Counted from the first letter of the stretch, positions 36,651 through 49,762 are shown. The stretch is DNA of 64,000 nucleotides from Oryzias latipes (GCF_002234675.1 NC_019880.2:17473756-17537755), one strand, 5' to 3'. The notes: a model not told the origin generated them from the letters alone. A program made the numbers and translations.

Positions 36651-39285
36651 CCCAATACTTACACTTGGTTTAATTGCTTAAAAGTTTGTTTTGAGGCCTT
36701 TTATGCAAAATGACTGTCCATCAGGGAGAAAAGAAAAAAAAGGAAGAGAAAAGGGGAAAAGGCAAGCTCCTGTAAATCTAAATCTAAATGAGAACATTCA
36801 TCAAGTCCTGTAATGGTGCTAGGATACGGTCCTTTGAACACACATCAAGAAACACCACATAATGCCACATGTCTCCCCTCAAGATGTTTTGTAACTCTTT
36901 TTTATGTTTTTTCCCTTGTCAGAATTGAGCTAAAATTTCTGATTTTAGTTATTTTTTTCCTCAAAATGCTCGGCAAGCACATCTCTTTGCTTTTCTTCTT
37001 TTCTGTGGTCCACTATAAATAACCTAAAGAACTGTGATACCTGAAGTGATACACATATATTTAAAGACTATTGTTCCGCAACAGAATTCTTTCACCCACT
37101 TTTCCACCCACCCAAATGAAGCAGACTGCATCAAGAAGCAAACCCTGTTCTGGTCTGAACCAAATGTGGACACAAAATGAAAGTTATCAAAATGTGGCTT
37201 TTTAAAGGTTGCAAACTGTCCCACAAAAAACTTTCCTAGAACCTGCATGCTGTTCTGTCCACCCACCACTTCCTTCTCCACATTAAACATCACTTGTAAT
37301 AAAACTAAAGTACCAGGGTAAGAATTTGCTCCTGAAGGTTTGAGTCTTCCACATTTCACCATCAACACATCTGTTTCTGCAGCAGCTTTTCTCAAATATG
37401 TTTGCAATGTGTAAATCTAAATTCTGGCTTTCTTCCAAAGGCTACAAGGAGGATGAAGGTGCAGCCTGAGGGGCATTTTTTAAGAGGTGGGCAGCAGTTT
37501 TAAGGCTTATTAACAAGGTCATGTTTCCTTCTGAAGACCAGAGGACAGAGCACTTCGTACGGCCATGTGGCAAGCACAGAGTCCTATAAAGACAAGAGCA
37601 AACAGATGGGCTGGGCACAGTGCTGGGAATTGAGCGTTTCCTCTGAAACTCAAGCTCCCGTCTACCTTCTGCTAAAGGCTCTGTCCATTGATTCTCTGTT
37701 AAGCTCGATGATCTTGTTTTGCCACTTGTCCCTGCTTCACCCGTAACTCTTTGCCTTAATTCCTGCATACCTCAGCAATGTCTGTGTAAAACTCGCTCCA
37801 GATTTCCTTTGAGTCCACTCCAAGTTCATCAGATCCATCAGCCTGATCTGTGCTGAGGCACAGCATTCCCTCCTGGCCCTGACACCGTGTATCTTTGCAT
37901 CTTCTTCGCTCCACCAGATGAGACAGCTTTGGGACATGAGTGTCTGATCTATAGCTGCGAACATCTGGAGGATGTTAATATCCTCAGCCCAAACCAGATT
38001 CCCCTAACAGTCGCTTGCAGGAGTTCAGGGTTTGGGAGGGAGACAAGGAAAAAGAGGAGAGCGAACATTGAAAATGTTTGTCTAGATCTAAGCAGCTGTG
38101 ATCTGGCAAGAGTTTTCCCTCTTTCCCTATTGCTCCATGATGGCTTTTTCTACCCACATAATGACTTGCCAGGCAGAGAGACGAGGAGCCCCCTTTGTAT
38201 GAGAAATCACCCCAAAGGATCGGAGATCGTCCAGCAAAAGCAGACAGGGATTCTGGGTCGTCTGTGTGGGTGTGATAAGTTGGCCAGCTGAACGTGAGAG
38301 TGAGCCATTTGTAATGTTAACCTTTGTCCTCCCAGTGTAGGGCTCTCATATCCACGTTTCCTCTCCCCCGGGTAAAAATGCGTGTTTGTGCACATGTACT
38401 GTCTGGAGGGGGGGGGGGGGGGGTCGGATGTACTTCCTGGAGCACAGTTTGCCTGAATCCCAGCATAGTGAATGGCCTGAGAAAAGAAGGATAGTGCCGG
38501 CGCGCTGAGGTCATCCCGCTAAAGGACTGTCTCGTTTTCTCTCAGCCTCTGAGTGGCTCAGATTGCCACATCAGACTGTGGTTCCAGCCCCTTCACCGCT
38601 GTAGATAGAGCACCGCCCCCGGACCGGCATGCGAGCCACTCCGCTCACGCCTCATGGGTTCGTCGTTATGAGGCTGAACCGCCACTAACCCCTAATGAGT
38701 TCCACACTCGCTGCTCTTCATCACTGATCCTCCACTCTACTATACTGCAATACTGAAAGCATTTGCATGATCATTACAGTTTTTGCAGCCCTTTCTTTTA
38801 AAAGGGACCTGCAAGGAAGGAAGGCAGATGAAAGAAAACTCAAGCTAAGGAAGTGATGTGAGGGACAGGAAAAGCTAAAAGGGGAAAAAGATGCTTGGAG
38901 GAAAGCCTGTTAAAGGTATTTATACCTCCCTGTGAGGCCTACTGAAAGAGGAGGAGGGAGGTAGACACCTGACATGCAGGAAAATGATTGATTGGACCAG
39001 ACAGAACTGCAAAAAGACATATAAATATGAAGTAAATCGTTTGATAGACGGAAAGATCAAACAAAGCCAGACAGTATTGACATTAGCAGCACAGGCTGAG
39101 TGGAGGGTGATGCAGTCTGAAGGACAAGGTTTATAGAACAGAGCCACTGAATGGAATAGATGGCATCAATGTGTTTTGACATTGGTGAAAGAAAACACTA
39201 ATATCCGTACACCAGAAGAGAAAATGTATCCCACAGTTTGTTACTAAACAAAGCTGAAGAATAATTAAAGAGCCGTACTCTCTGA
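36651..39285. other. Intergenic with a G-run
   Basis: 16-G run at 38408-38423. Minus-strand open frames at about 37,024-37,964 carry no domain I know. No gene supported. Confidence 0.4.
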
Positions 39286-39382
39286 ACTATAGGGCGCACC
39301 GGAATATAGGGCGCACCGTTAGTGAATGGTCTATTTTTGAACAAATGTCATATATATTTATAAGGTGCTCCAAACTATAAAG
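39286..39382. mobile_element. Small element with repeated TATAGGGCGCACC termini
   Basis: ACTATAGGGCGCACCGGAAT contains the word TAGGGCGCACC, which recurs at once in ATATAGGGCGCACCG. An inverted, worn version (AAGGTGCTCCAAACTATAA) lies about 60 bp on. The pattern suggests a short MITE with subterminal repeats; family not named. Confidence 0.45.
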
Positions 39383-39958
39383 CTATGTTCCCACCGCCCA
39401 TGCAACAACTTTCAGTGAAAAGTCTATGCAAATGCACATAAATGGACGTTTCGGGATTCCGCAATCAAAGTTCCGGCATTCACGCATCACCACGCTAGAT
39501 TCTGCAACTGTTTTCAGGCTCTACGTTTTTGGGGAAAAGTAAGAAAAGTGCCGGCAAACATGTTGCAGTGTATGGGTTGACACTACCAACACAGCGAGTT
39601 ACACTATTCACTTCAGGAGCTGCGTCTGATTGACAACCACTTTCAGAAGTACAATACGTTCATATAAATGATAAAACTAAAAGAAGACCTAATTCTTCTC
39701 GAATTGTTTTAAAAGAACTGCCACGAAGAGTAATGAAAGATTTCTCCTTTATGTTGATTTTGGACTCCACCCATTGGTCACATCATTAGCTCATCATGAT
39801 CTAAACAGAATTACTGATTAGTTCCAGAATGTTCGCCAATATTCAGTCTTTCTAAATCTGGAATTTTTGCTTTGTCTGTCAACATTTTATAAATTTGTAC
39901 CCGCATTGAAAAATCTGAAGTTGCCCAACAGGACCTCTCACAACATCCTAACATAGGC
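39383..39958. other. Intergenic, nothing recognised
   Basis: CGGGATTCCGCAATCAAAGT and surrounding CpG suggest another unrecognised repeat, not supported further. Confidence 0.35.
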
Positions 39959-40289
39959 TTAACGTTCCCCCTCCAATCTTTTAAAAGTGTTCCCAGTGCA
40001 TGGTCTTTTAATTATGATTATGCCGGTTTTAGCCAAAATAAAAAAAAAACTGTGAAAATCTCTAGGACATAGTTGCTGCAGAGCGGCAGTAGTTCATCAA
40101 AGAGACTGTTGGTGAAGAGTAAGCTTTCTTTATATAAGAGTAAGCTTTTCCTCATTCCCATGATCCCAGTGTTGTTTACTTGGACATAGATCCTGCAGAA
40201 TCTTAGAAACTTACCTCTGAGTAGTGGTCAGGACCGCTGGCAACACCACTCCCCATTCCCATCAACCATAACTGAGCAATCTATTTATA

Positions 40290-41657
40290 CACTCTAAAAA
40301 GAGTATTTGGGCTGTAGTTGGAAAGATGAACTTTTTTACATTGATCTAAGTTAATTATTTAGTTTGGTGAAAATAAATCATTTTTAAGTTCATTCAACTT
40401 AAAAATAACACGTAGTTGTCTGACATAGTTTTTTTACTTTCAATCAACTTCATTCAATTAAGTTGGTGTAACTTTGGTGTGAAGCTGTCAATGCGTCATG
40501 ACGTCATAACATAAAGCATTTTCTTTGCCTATCTAGGCAGATTGGGGTTCAAGTGTAAGTTTTTGTCCATGTGTTTTGTTGTCTAACTGTTTTACTCTGT
40601 TTTAACTAGTAATCTAACCTGTTATGTTTATTTCTTTCTGCACAATGAGTTGGAGTTTGGGAGATGATGACCAAACCCCTCGTGCGGAAAAAAATCGTAT
40701 GTTCCAATATTAAAGACAGAGTTCACAACATGTGAGCTCCTGCCTTGTAGTGCTAGACATTGCTGGGTCACTCTTTGATATGGAAATTACAAGGCCCATT
40801 GGCTGACACTTTAGAAAAATGCGTCAATTGTATAAACAAAATAAAAATAACAAAGAAATCTAAGTAAGATTGTGACGAAGTAGTGTCACAGGTTGCAGGA
40901 CAGAGCCTGAACATAAGCCTTAATTGTTTGTTTTTTTCTATTTTCTCCCAGCCCAGTAACAGTTTATAGTTTGTGGGACAAATCATGCACATTTCATGTT
41001 TTATTTAATTCTAAGGGTGCACACTTGGTTTTAAACAGAATCTCACTCACCATCAAAGTTTTCCGACACCAAACAGCCAAACCAGAGCAATAGACACATC
41101 AGCATTTATATCCACAGGAAACAGGAAGTGACTTCACATGTCAGAATTGTTTTTTTTGCATTGTTCCCCTTCTTGTCTAATTAATATTGTTTCAAACCTA
41201 TTTTTGTATTTCAACTGTTGTTGCTTTTTCTGTTACATACCTGTGAGTTTGGAATGCTGTTGATGAATCTTCTAGTAAGTTGTTTTAAGGAATTGTTTGG
41301 ATAATGGGCCTGTGGGAGGGGCTAAGCCTTTATAAGGGGTGAACTTTTCTCAGTTGGGGAGAGCAGTCTTGGTTGCAGTGGTGGCCACAAGCTCTCCAAG
41401 AATCAGCTGAATTCTTTGTATGATTATTTTTGTTTTGGGGATCAATAAAATCCCATTTTTGAAATTTTGAGTCTGCTGGCTTGGCCATCTTATTTCCGAG
41501 TTATTTACATTTCTGCTGCTGGGAAGAACCCCGTCACAAAGATCAACATATTAAATTGATAATTTGATAAAAAGTTAAGTCTAATAAACTTAATTCGATT
41601 ACGTGTTACCAATTGAAGTGATTCAATTAAGTTGGATCAACCTTTTTCTTTTTAGTG
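40290..41657. mobile_element. TA-flanked DNA element nested in the TTAA element
   Basis: Starts CACTCTAAAAAGAG and ends TTCTTTTTAGTG with TA on both sides (40288-40289 and 41658-41659). Inner ends share AAGTTGAA/TTCAATTAAGTTG-type words. It contains the solo LTR at 40871-41538; without that it is about 700 bp. The TA duplication fits a Tc1/mariner-like MITE; the family is inference. Confidence 0.6.
40871..41538 (+). mobile_element. Solo LTR of a retrotransposon, 668 bp
   Basis: Begins TGTGACG and ends CGTCACA (7-bp inverted ends with TG...CA), flanked by a perfect 5-bp duplication AAGAT (40866-40870 and 41539-41543). A TATA box (TATAAGG, 41331-41337) and a polyadenylation signal (AATAAA, 41444-41449) are in LTR order, placing U3, R and U5. 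No internal gag/pol sequence remains, as expected after LTR-LTR recombination. Ty3/Gypsy- or ERV-type by the duplication size; not resolved. Confidence 0.85.
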
Positions 41658-42068
41658 TACTCTCTCCTGCTACCTTCCAGCGCCTCACAACCCCAACCTA
41701 ACATTACCAGTGAAACAGAACTTGGAGCTATCCAGCCATCCACTTTTGAGCCAGATGCCAGTTAGGATGAGGAAAATGAAGACTTTCATGGATTCATTTG
41801 TCTACAAGTGAATGCATCAGAATGGAGTGGAGCAGGGAGCTTGTGGGTCGCCACGGACTGTAGTAGCTGCCTCATAGCTACAGCCTTTGAATGGTGGCAA
41901 AATTTTCCCTTTTCCCGATTCACAACGATTTGATTAAAGAAATACTTAGTAATGCAGTTCTACTCTTATATCATTTTATTTAATATAAATTGTCCACCAT
42001 GAGAAAAATGCTACAAAGACATAATTAAAAACGCCAAAAACACAATTTTCATTGGAGTGGGTCCTTAA

Positions 42069-43610
42069 CGTTGGAACTGACAACCCCATACCCACATCCC
42101 TTAAATCACTTTTAGTGTGTATGCACCAAAGGAAATAAAAAGATAAATACAAGGCATGGTCAAGGGACCCATTTAGTCAATTTAAACACATTTTCTGCCA
42201 TGTGGACATTGTGAGGACATTATATCACTTATCCTTGTTGATTTTGTGTGTGTGTGTGTGTGTTTTTTTTCAAAAATAGGTAAAAAGGTGGGACAAACAT
42301 TCATTTTTTTAACCAAGCTTCAGTCTGGAAGTCAATGCTGTGATATAATTCATCAGTGTTAAAGGCCTTTTGTTCTTTCTATGACTTACTCAGCGTGACA
42401 CTACAAATCATCTCATAGTCCCACACAATATAAAAAGAACATATTTCAATACTGATGGAGGACAAAGTTCAGATAAAAAAGACTCATTCAAATTTATCTT
42501 CATCAGTGCAGGCAGAGCCCTGACACAGGGGAGGTTCAAACCAAACTATCACCTTTCTGACCCAGAGTGCTCCCACAGCTGCCACTTCCATCCCAAACAA
42601 TTACTGTCAAAAGGCCCTGCAACATATTACCTCTGCGGCCCCACCCCCCCTCCTCTCTTGAACACACACACTCATCAAACACATCAAACACATACCAGAC
42701 CAACAGCAGACCCACAGGATATTAAAATACGTCGGCATTTCTGACAAACCACCACACATTTTCATCGGCTGACCTCCTTGGTCGCTCTTTTTGTGCAGCT
42801 GAGTTCATGTTCAGCTCAGACTTCCTGCACAAATGGAAGGTTTCGATGTTTCTTGGCTCTCCGTGACCCCGAGAAGCACAATATCAGCTCAGAAGTCTCA
42901 AAGGTGGTGTTGAACACCTTTGGCTAGTGAAATACTGAATTCGGATCCTCTTTCTAGCAAAATGGAAAAACTTCTTCCTGAAACATCAATTCGAGTGACT
43001 CAAAAAAAGACATTTGCTTCTGTCGGTTAGATGTCCATCACACCACGATGCATTATAAAATAAAAAGGCTCCAAGCAGCCTTCTGCGCTGTTATATTATT
43101 GGGTTATCCCATAACAGGCTCAGTGAAATCCCCCTGCTGCACTTTGTTTAATGTGCAACAGCTGGTAACAGCTGCTGCCTGTCGGAGCCATGATTTCACA
43201 TTATAGTTCCCGCCCAGTTTGTCTTCTCTGTTTATCTGCTGCATATTCCAGGACAGTGGTGACTGTGAAGGTATGAGAGGCGAGTGCAGGAAATCACTGG
43301 CTTTGTTTGGAAAACCGTTTTTTTGATAGACGTTTAAAGGAGAAATGTGGTTGCACCACCTAGCCTTTGGATCTCTGTTGTCTGAAGTGACCCATAGGAT
43401 TCGGAAAGGCAAAAATGATCTCGACTTGAGATCCAACAAAATTGAAGATGGCCCAAAAACCTGTGATTAGATAAGCCACTGATGGGTCCCTCCACCTGAC
43501 AACTACTAAAAATATTTCCTTAATAATGCAAAAAAACTACATTTTATAATCAATTGTTTGTGAAAAAGCTGCCCCTCCTTCTCCAGTGGTTGTTTGATAA
43601 ACAAATCAAC
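42069..43610. other. Intergenic with a GT microsatellite
   Basis: (GT)n at about 42,246-42,262. 42,500-43,440 is sequence-complex and repeat-free. No exon supported. Confidence 0.4.
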
Positions 43611-43614
43611 TTAA

Positions 43615-44164
43615 AGTTCCACTCCGATCATCTTTTGATCTATTTTAAAAGCTTTCACAGTTGTCTTTTAGTTATGATTATGCTGTTTTTAGTCACAACT
43701 TAAATAAAACTTGATTTTTTCTGTGACATATTTTCTGCAGAGCGGAGGTCTTTAGCAGTACAGCCTCTCCCGCTAGCTTACAACCCATTACAAGCCCAAT
43801 CTAAACACTTCCTGTTCAACAAAAATGGCAAGCATTTTTGCAGCTATTGAGCCATACAGTTTTGAGCCAAGTACGAGTTCAGACGAGTAAAACAAAGATG
43901 CACATGGATCTATTTGACTGTAAGTGAATGCATCAGAATGGAGCAGAGCACGGAGCTCAGGGCCAGCTGATTGTGGCTTCTACGTCACAACCACAAGCTT
44001 TTTCTTTGTCCACTCTTCTAATTCACAACAATTTTAATAAAGAAATACTTCCTGTCATTCCTGTTTTATGAATAACTTTCTTAATATATGTCCCCCATCG
44101 TGAGAAGAGTGCCACAAGAACTTGATAAAAACACCAAAAACACAATTATCATCAGAGAAGCTCT
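43615..44164 (+). mobile_element. TTAA-flanked element, copy 7, most complete
   Basis: Starts AGTTCCACTCCGATCATC and ends ATCAGAGAAGCTCT, flanked by TTAA (43611-43614 and 44165-44168). 550 bp. Non-coding. Belongs to a TTAA-inserting group such as Kolobok or piggyBac; I cannot choose. Confidence 0.8.
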
Positions 44165-44168
44165 TTAA

Positions 44169-46557
44169 AATTTACCTGGAACTACCTGTCTTTTGTGCTG
44201 AAACTCCATCATTCATGTGATGCTAAATGAATTCCAACTCTGTCGTCATGGCGTCGTCATGGCAACTACTTCTTGGCCCATCACACACACAGCTGCTTGG
44301 TCATCAGGGAAAAACAAAAGTGTTGCGGAGGGTAAAAAGAGGGCAGGAGAAGGTCAACACAAACTACTTTAAACTCACGGAGAGGAAAAATGACAGGTGT
44401 TAACATTTCATTCACTTTGAACGTTACAAGGTTTCAAAGATTTGTGAAAGCTGCTGATGTAGATGCCAAAGTGACTTCACGTTAACTTATTACTGTGCTG
44501 CCTTTCTTCATCTGACTACTTTAGGGATGCTGGAGAAAAAAGCAGGGAAAGGATACACAGCAGGTGCATGCTTAATTAATGAACACGACTCTATTTTAGG
44601 CCTCTGTGCAGGCGACATTTTGCTTGAGATAGAAAAACACGCTTGAATCACAGACTTGATTTCCAGCTAAAAGCATCTTGATTATGCTTTGAAATGGAAA
44701 AAAAAACGAGATTTATTTAACAGAAAACGATGTAACTATGTACAGGGACGTAAAATTTTGTAGTCAACAACACAAGCACACCTGTTCTAATTTCCTATCA
44801 GACAAGCAGCTACAAAACTAACACATTTACAAAGTGGTAAATAAGGAAGGAGCAAGGAAAAGAACCAAAATGAACCCCAAAAAAGGACCTGAAGGAGAGT
44901 CTTTCTTCATTTTTCAATCAAAGACAAGCACATTAATCTGCTAACCTGCTTTATTGAGATGAGATGCCGACTCCTTTCTTGTCGTGAAAAGGCTCATACA
45001 GCCGCTGTGAATGACATGTAATGACAGGGAATTGTTGCAAAGTGAAAGGAGGCAGCAATGGAAAGAGGTTCGTGCCTGCAGGGAGCCAGGGAAAATAAGA
45101 GATGTCGTACTCTATCTGGGGGTGGATCTGCAACAGCTTAAATGGCAAAGGAAAAAAAGTTAAACCAACCGATGCCATTGTGGGGACCATAAATAATGAA
45201 ATGCCTGGGACGATGCCTGCATGTGGAGCTCTGTCTGGTAGCAAACAGAATTAAATAAACGTGCTGCAGCTTTGAACTTTCAACAACTCATGGACTGGCT
45301 TTGATCAGCGATGTCACACTGCTGCCTGTGTAATTGCAGGACTGACCTGAGGCGAAGCGAAGACAAGTATCTTTCCATTGCGGTGCTACGTCTCATCCAT
45401 TACCCTGCTCTGAAAGGTGTGTCTTTCTATCGATTTCCTCCACCTGCCAAAAGCTTGGTGAACAGCTGCTTGGTCGGACAGCCTCATTCCTCACTTTAGA
45501 CACTTAACAGATATCAATAATCAACAGTTTGCCTCTTCTCTGTTTGGAACCCTGTAGCTCAGGACCAACAGCTTCTACCTTTTAGCTGCCAGATCTGCAC
45601 GAGGGTCCAAGCTCTCAGCCCTTATTAGGGGATTCAATGTTTGACTGGCAAATGGCAGAGAGCGATGACTTCCTGTTTATATTTAAATGCACTGACAGTT
45701 CACCCTTTTATTCAGCACAAAACACAAACCGTCATCCCGTCGGTTTGTGACAAAGCAACTTTGAGAACACAGGCACATGTGACATGCTTATTAATCAAAC
45801 TGAGCCCAACCTTGAGTGCTGGGATTTGTGAGCAGCAGATGCACAGGTGTGTGTGTTGGCTCAAAGACCCACTGATGATTTGAGGTTCTTTAATGATAGC
45901 AGAGGGATTGAGATAAAGCCAGTTAAAGTGCTCCACTGTTAATTATTACAATCGGGCTAACCTTGAGAAGGCTGAGGTCATGCGGTCCATTAGGAAACGC
46001 GACCTGTCTTGACCCAGACTGCTTTCCCAGGACACACCCATCAGTCTCCCACAAATGATTCCACTCAAATCTGCAGACAGAGTTTAAATAAAGCTCTTTG
46101 AACCCTTTCATTGTATTTTTATCCCCATTTTTCTTTTCACGATTAGGACTGCTGGCATTCAAAGAACCTTTTTGGGGTTTGTGTTGACTGCCTTATAGGT
46201 GTATTAGTACAGAATTGGTCTTATGGCAGAATGGTAACAGAAAAAAGACCTGAAAAGGAAAATGTTGTCAATAAAAATGGTTTGTTAGTTATTATTGTCA
46301 AAAAAGGTTTGTTTCATTGTATTAAACATTGTTTACTGTATTGTTCATACTATACACACTTAAAAACCTTAATTTGTTTCAATAAATGACACCGCGCCAT
46401 ATAATACGGAACACTTTAAATATGGATCTTTCTGGTTGCGCATACTGAAGTTAAAGTTATTTTGAGGGGTACACAGTGTCCCGTCTGTTTTTTATGAGTT
46501 GCAAACAAGGCAGGGTGTTATTGTCAATACACTGATGCAGCCTAAAGAGTAGGCATG
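44169..46557. other. Intergenic, repeat-poor
   Basis: No gene or recognised repeat. Confidence 0.4.
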
Positions 46558-46560
46558 TCA

Positions 46561-47244
46561 AGGCCCGTACACACCGGGACGAATATTCGCCAGCCGTTAT
46601 TCGCCAGCGTTTTTCACCACGTTTTTTGTGTTCACACCCAGGCGATTTTCGCTGACGGTGAGCCGAGCGAACATGCAATTTCATTCCCTGACATTAGATG
46701 GCGCTTAATGTAAACAGAAATACTCCTGTACACAAGGTGGCGCTGCGCAACTTTACGCTTCTTAAAGTCGCTTTTCACTCAGAAGAAGAGAGCAAGTATT
46801 TACGCGCTTGTCAGAATAATACAAAGAAAACATGAATATTTCAATCACCAGTTGCTCCTATTGGTGCTTGGTTCGGGGATATTTTAGAATGTCCGTCATT
46901 ATTTCTTCGCGGCATTGTAGACGCCACTTGGCGTCTATCTTCTTCGCTGGTATGTGTGCTCAGCAAGGCAGTTTTGTGCTTGAGCGCCCCCAAGTTGTGT
47001 TTCACTGTAACTTCAGAAGCTCCAGACACGTGTGCAAAAGCGCCATTCTCATTGGTCGAATAGATTTCGACGCGACGCGTCGAAAAAAAAAACGAACCCG
47101 AGGCGTTGTTTTTTTTTGACGCTTTGACGCGTGGCGTTTTTTCGTGTCGGTGTGCACACTCTCATTGGTGCCCTTTGTTTAGTCACGAGGTGTTAAATGT
47201 CGGCGAAAATCGCCGGCGAAATTCGTCCCGGTGTGAACGGGCCT
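46561..47244 (-). mobile_element. PIF/Harbinger-like CpG-rich element, copy C, opposite orientation
   Basis: Starts AGGCCCGTACACACCGGGAC, ends CCCGGTGTGAACGGGCCT, flanked by TCA (46558-46560 and 47245-47247). 684 bp. Reverse orientation relative to copies A and B. Confidence 0.88.
46762..46899 (-). pseudogene. 45-codon frame in Harbinger-like copy C, broken by a stop
   Basis: Same frame as copies A and B, but codon 14 is TAG (CACCAATAGGAG). The rest (SDKRV...LLLSEKRL) is intact. Confidence 0.4.
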
Positions 47245-47247
47245 TCA

Positions 47248-49502
47248 CACTGTGTTTTTTATATGTGTTATTTTTTTCTTTGTGTTGCAAACCAAATAGG
47301 GTGTCATTGTAGATATGCAAAAGCAGCTGTAGCGACGTCGGGCTATTTTTGTTGCAAACAAGATTGGGAGTTAGCATAATCACAGTAACCTTTTAGTGGT
47401 ATCAGTGTGTTTTTTACATGACGCAAACAAGGTTGTGAGTTACAGGTATTGTGAATAACCTTACGCAGCTAACAATTCTAACGTAGCTAACATGTAGTGT
47501 GTTGCAAAAAATTTCTAGAGTTACGGTATAGGCAACATCCTATAGTACAGAAAGTAACGATACATCTACTTAGAAATAGGTTATATTTTGTAGCAGTGTT
47601 TTTCCCCTTTTGGTGAACATGATAATAATTTACTTTTTTTTCATATTTTCTTGTTTCTTTTCCCAGAGAGAAAAATAGTCAGATCTGTTTTGTTGTTTTT
47701 TTTAATAACATTTTTGGAATTTTTCTTGTATTTTAGAAGGCGTGTTTTACTGTTTTTTTAGTACTGATAATTTTATAAAAAATGTCATATTTTTATACTT
47801 GTTTCTTTTTGTTTATTTTATTAAATGTTACTCAATTGTTGTAAGCGTTGTATCCTCACAAACGTTCTGTAATCACTTGAAATTGCTTTTAGGTTTGGTT
47901 GTGTACTTTGCACCTCAGGCTCATCCTCGTGTTACCCTTTAAACTTGGAAAGGAAACCGGACATCTTGGTATGTTTAAGGAATTTGTGCCTTTGGGGCAA
48001 ATTCCAACTCCTATTGAGAAGTGCCTTCCTCATAATGAGTCACAGTGACATCCGTCATAGCCTGCAGAAAATAACTCATGACACTCGATCATCACGTCTC
48101 TTCAACCATTTTGCTCAGTGTAAAAAAAAACAGCCCCTTCCAGCAGATATACGGCCATAACGGACAGTGGTAGTGATCAAAGTGCTCTAGGTGTGTGTCA
48201 GTCTGGTGCTCTCACATCCCTCAAGTTTATTTTGCACATCTTTAGGCATGAATCCCACACTGACATCAATAAAGAGCTGACAATCTCATCAAATAATGGG
48301 CTTTCATCTATATATCTAAACCATTGTTGTAGGTTTCAAGCAGATTATCTCCTGCATAGACCTGAACGGTGGCTGATCGGCTTACATGCTAGGTATTTGA
48401 GGATGTCATCTAAAACCACCTGGTCATATGGCGCTACACCGTCCAAAATTGCACAAATGGCTGCCATTGGCCCCCATACCACACCTACTGCCACCTCTTG
48501 ATGGTGGAGGATGATGATTATGGACAGTTAGCAGGGGTCTTCTAAATGCTTTCTATTGATCTCCAGTTTCAAATCATCACTGACCCACGATAACCTTGTT
48601 AGTAAGCTCCAAGGGAACGAGACACAAAGAGCCGGCCTCCAGCTGGAGCTGACGAATGGCTTTTTTGGTCACTGCTGCTGTGGAGCAGGTGTCTTTCATA
48701 TTGAGCCTGTCATCAGGAGATGTATCCATTGCGTTTTGTCTTTAATGTCCCTTTCTGTCACAGCTGTATCTCAGCCTTTGACTAGGTGCAAATGTTCAAG
48801 AGAAAAATATGGGCGTTACCCGTAAATCTTGACCCAACTTGACTGTGCTCAATTTCCAATGAGACACAGATGTAAATAACGGTCCAGAGTACCCTTCCTC
48901 TCTCCAGCTCCCATCCCCGTACCCCTGCTTCAACCAATCAATTCTCAATCAATCACTTTCAGTCACTGTCAGACTGCAGGCTGAGTGTTTTGGGCCAACC
49001 ACATCCAGGCCAGAGGTTAACGCAAACTCAACTGGGCAGGTTGCTAAAGCTGTAGCATAGATCAATTGAGGCTGTCTCTACAGTGTGAACACAGCCAGGC
49101 AGGTCGGGATTAATTAAAGTGCCGATAAGAGGAAGGGAAGTGTGCTGGCACGGTGGAAGGCAAGCCAGTGATGAGAAGACCGGCTAGAGCTCAAAGTCGG
49201 AAGGTCTGAGATTTGGCTTCTCAGGAGCATCGCGTGCACCATGAAAGAACAAATGGGAAGACAAATTCTTTGGGCGGAAAACTATTGACATGAGCCGAAC
49301 AAATAAAGCATATTGAATCTGCAAGCCAATGCTGTTGTATATTTACCCAAATAAACCTGTCTAAAAATGAAAGTTCATCAGAGTTCATCACATTCAACAC
49401 TAATATTTTAGCTACATTAAAACCAATGGAACAAGGACATTTTTATATCTGTTTATTGAATATTCCAACAATAACACACTGTATAAATGCATATATTATC
49501 GC
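47248..49502. other. Intergenic, nothing recognised
   Basis: A long plus-strand frame across about 48,193-48,825 is interrupted by two stops and has no domain I recognise. No gene supported. Confidence 0.4.
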
Positions 49503-49762
49503 TGGCAGTGAAGCCTTGGTAGAGTGGTCAACTTCGCATCAGAAGGTCACAGGCTTGGTTCCCAATGTGCCTGCTCATGTGTTAAAGTGTCCTTGGGAAA
49601 GACACTGAACCCCCCTCTGCCCTTCTGTGGTCTGGCTAGCGCCTTGCATGGCGGCTCTGCCACATTCAGTGTGTAAATGTGTGACCATGACTGAATGGGA
49701 CTGTGACTGTAAAAGGCTTTGGGCCTAAGTGAAGGTAGAAAAGGGATAGGCCTATATAAGGA
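49503..49762 (+). mobile_element. tRNA-derived SINE, diverged
   Basis: Head with box A (AAGCCTTGGTAGAGTGG) and a worn box B (GGCTTGGTTCCC), then GTGTCCTTGGGAAAGACACT and an ending AAGGGATAGGCCTATATAAG. Target duplication not seen. Confidence 0.65.

Larger units (their letters stand above)
39963..42064 (+). mobile_element. TTAA-flanked element, copy 6, split by two nested insertions
   Basis: Left end at 39963 after TTAA (39959-39962). Right end GGAGTGGGTCC at 42064 before TTAA (42065-42068). Host sequence is 39963-40289 and 41658-42064, with shared words GGTCTTTTAATTATGATTAT and CACAACCCCAACCTAACATT. Everything between is later insertion. Confidence 0.75.

Noticed and set aside
37024..37964. 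Three neighbouring minus-strand open frames that might be one broken gene
   Set aside because: They are in different frames, no domain is recognisable, and no splice sites link them convincingly.
48193..48825. Long plus-strand frame interrupted by two stops, possible pseudogene
   Set aside because: The translation resembles nothing I know, and composition is ordinary; kept as intergenic.
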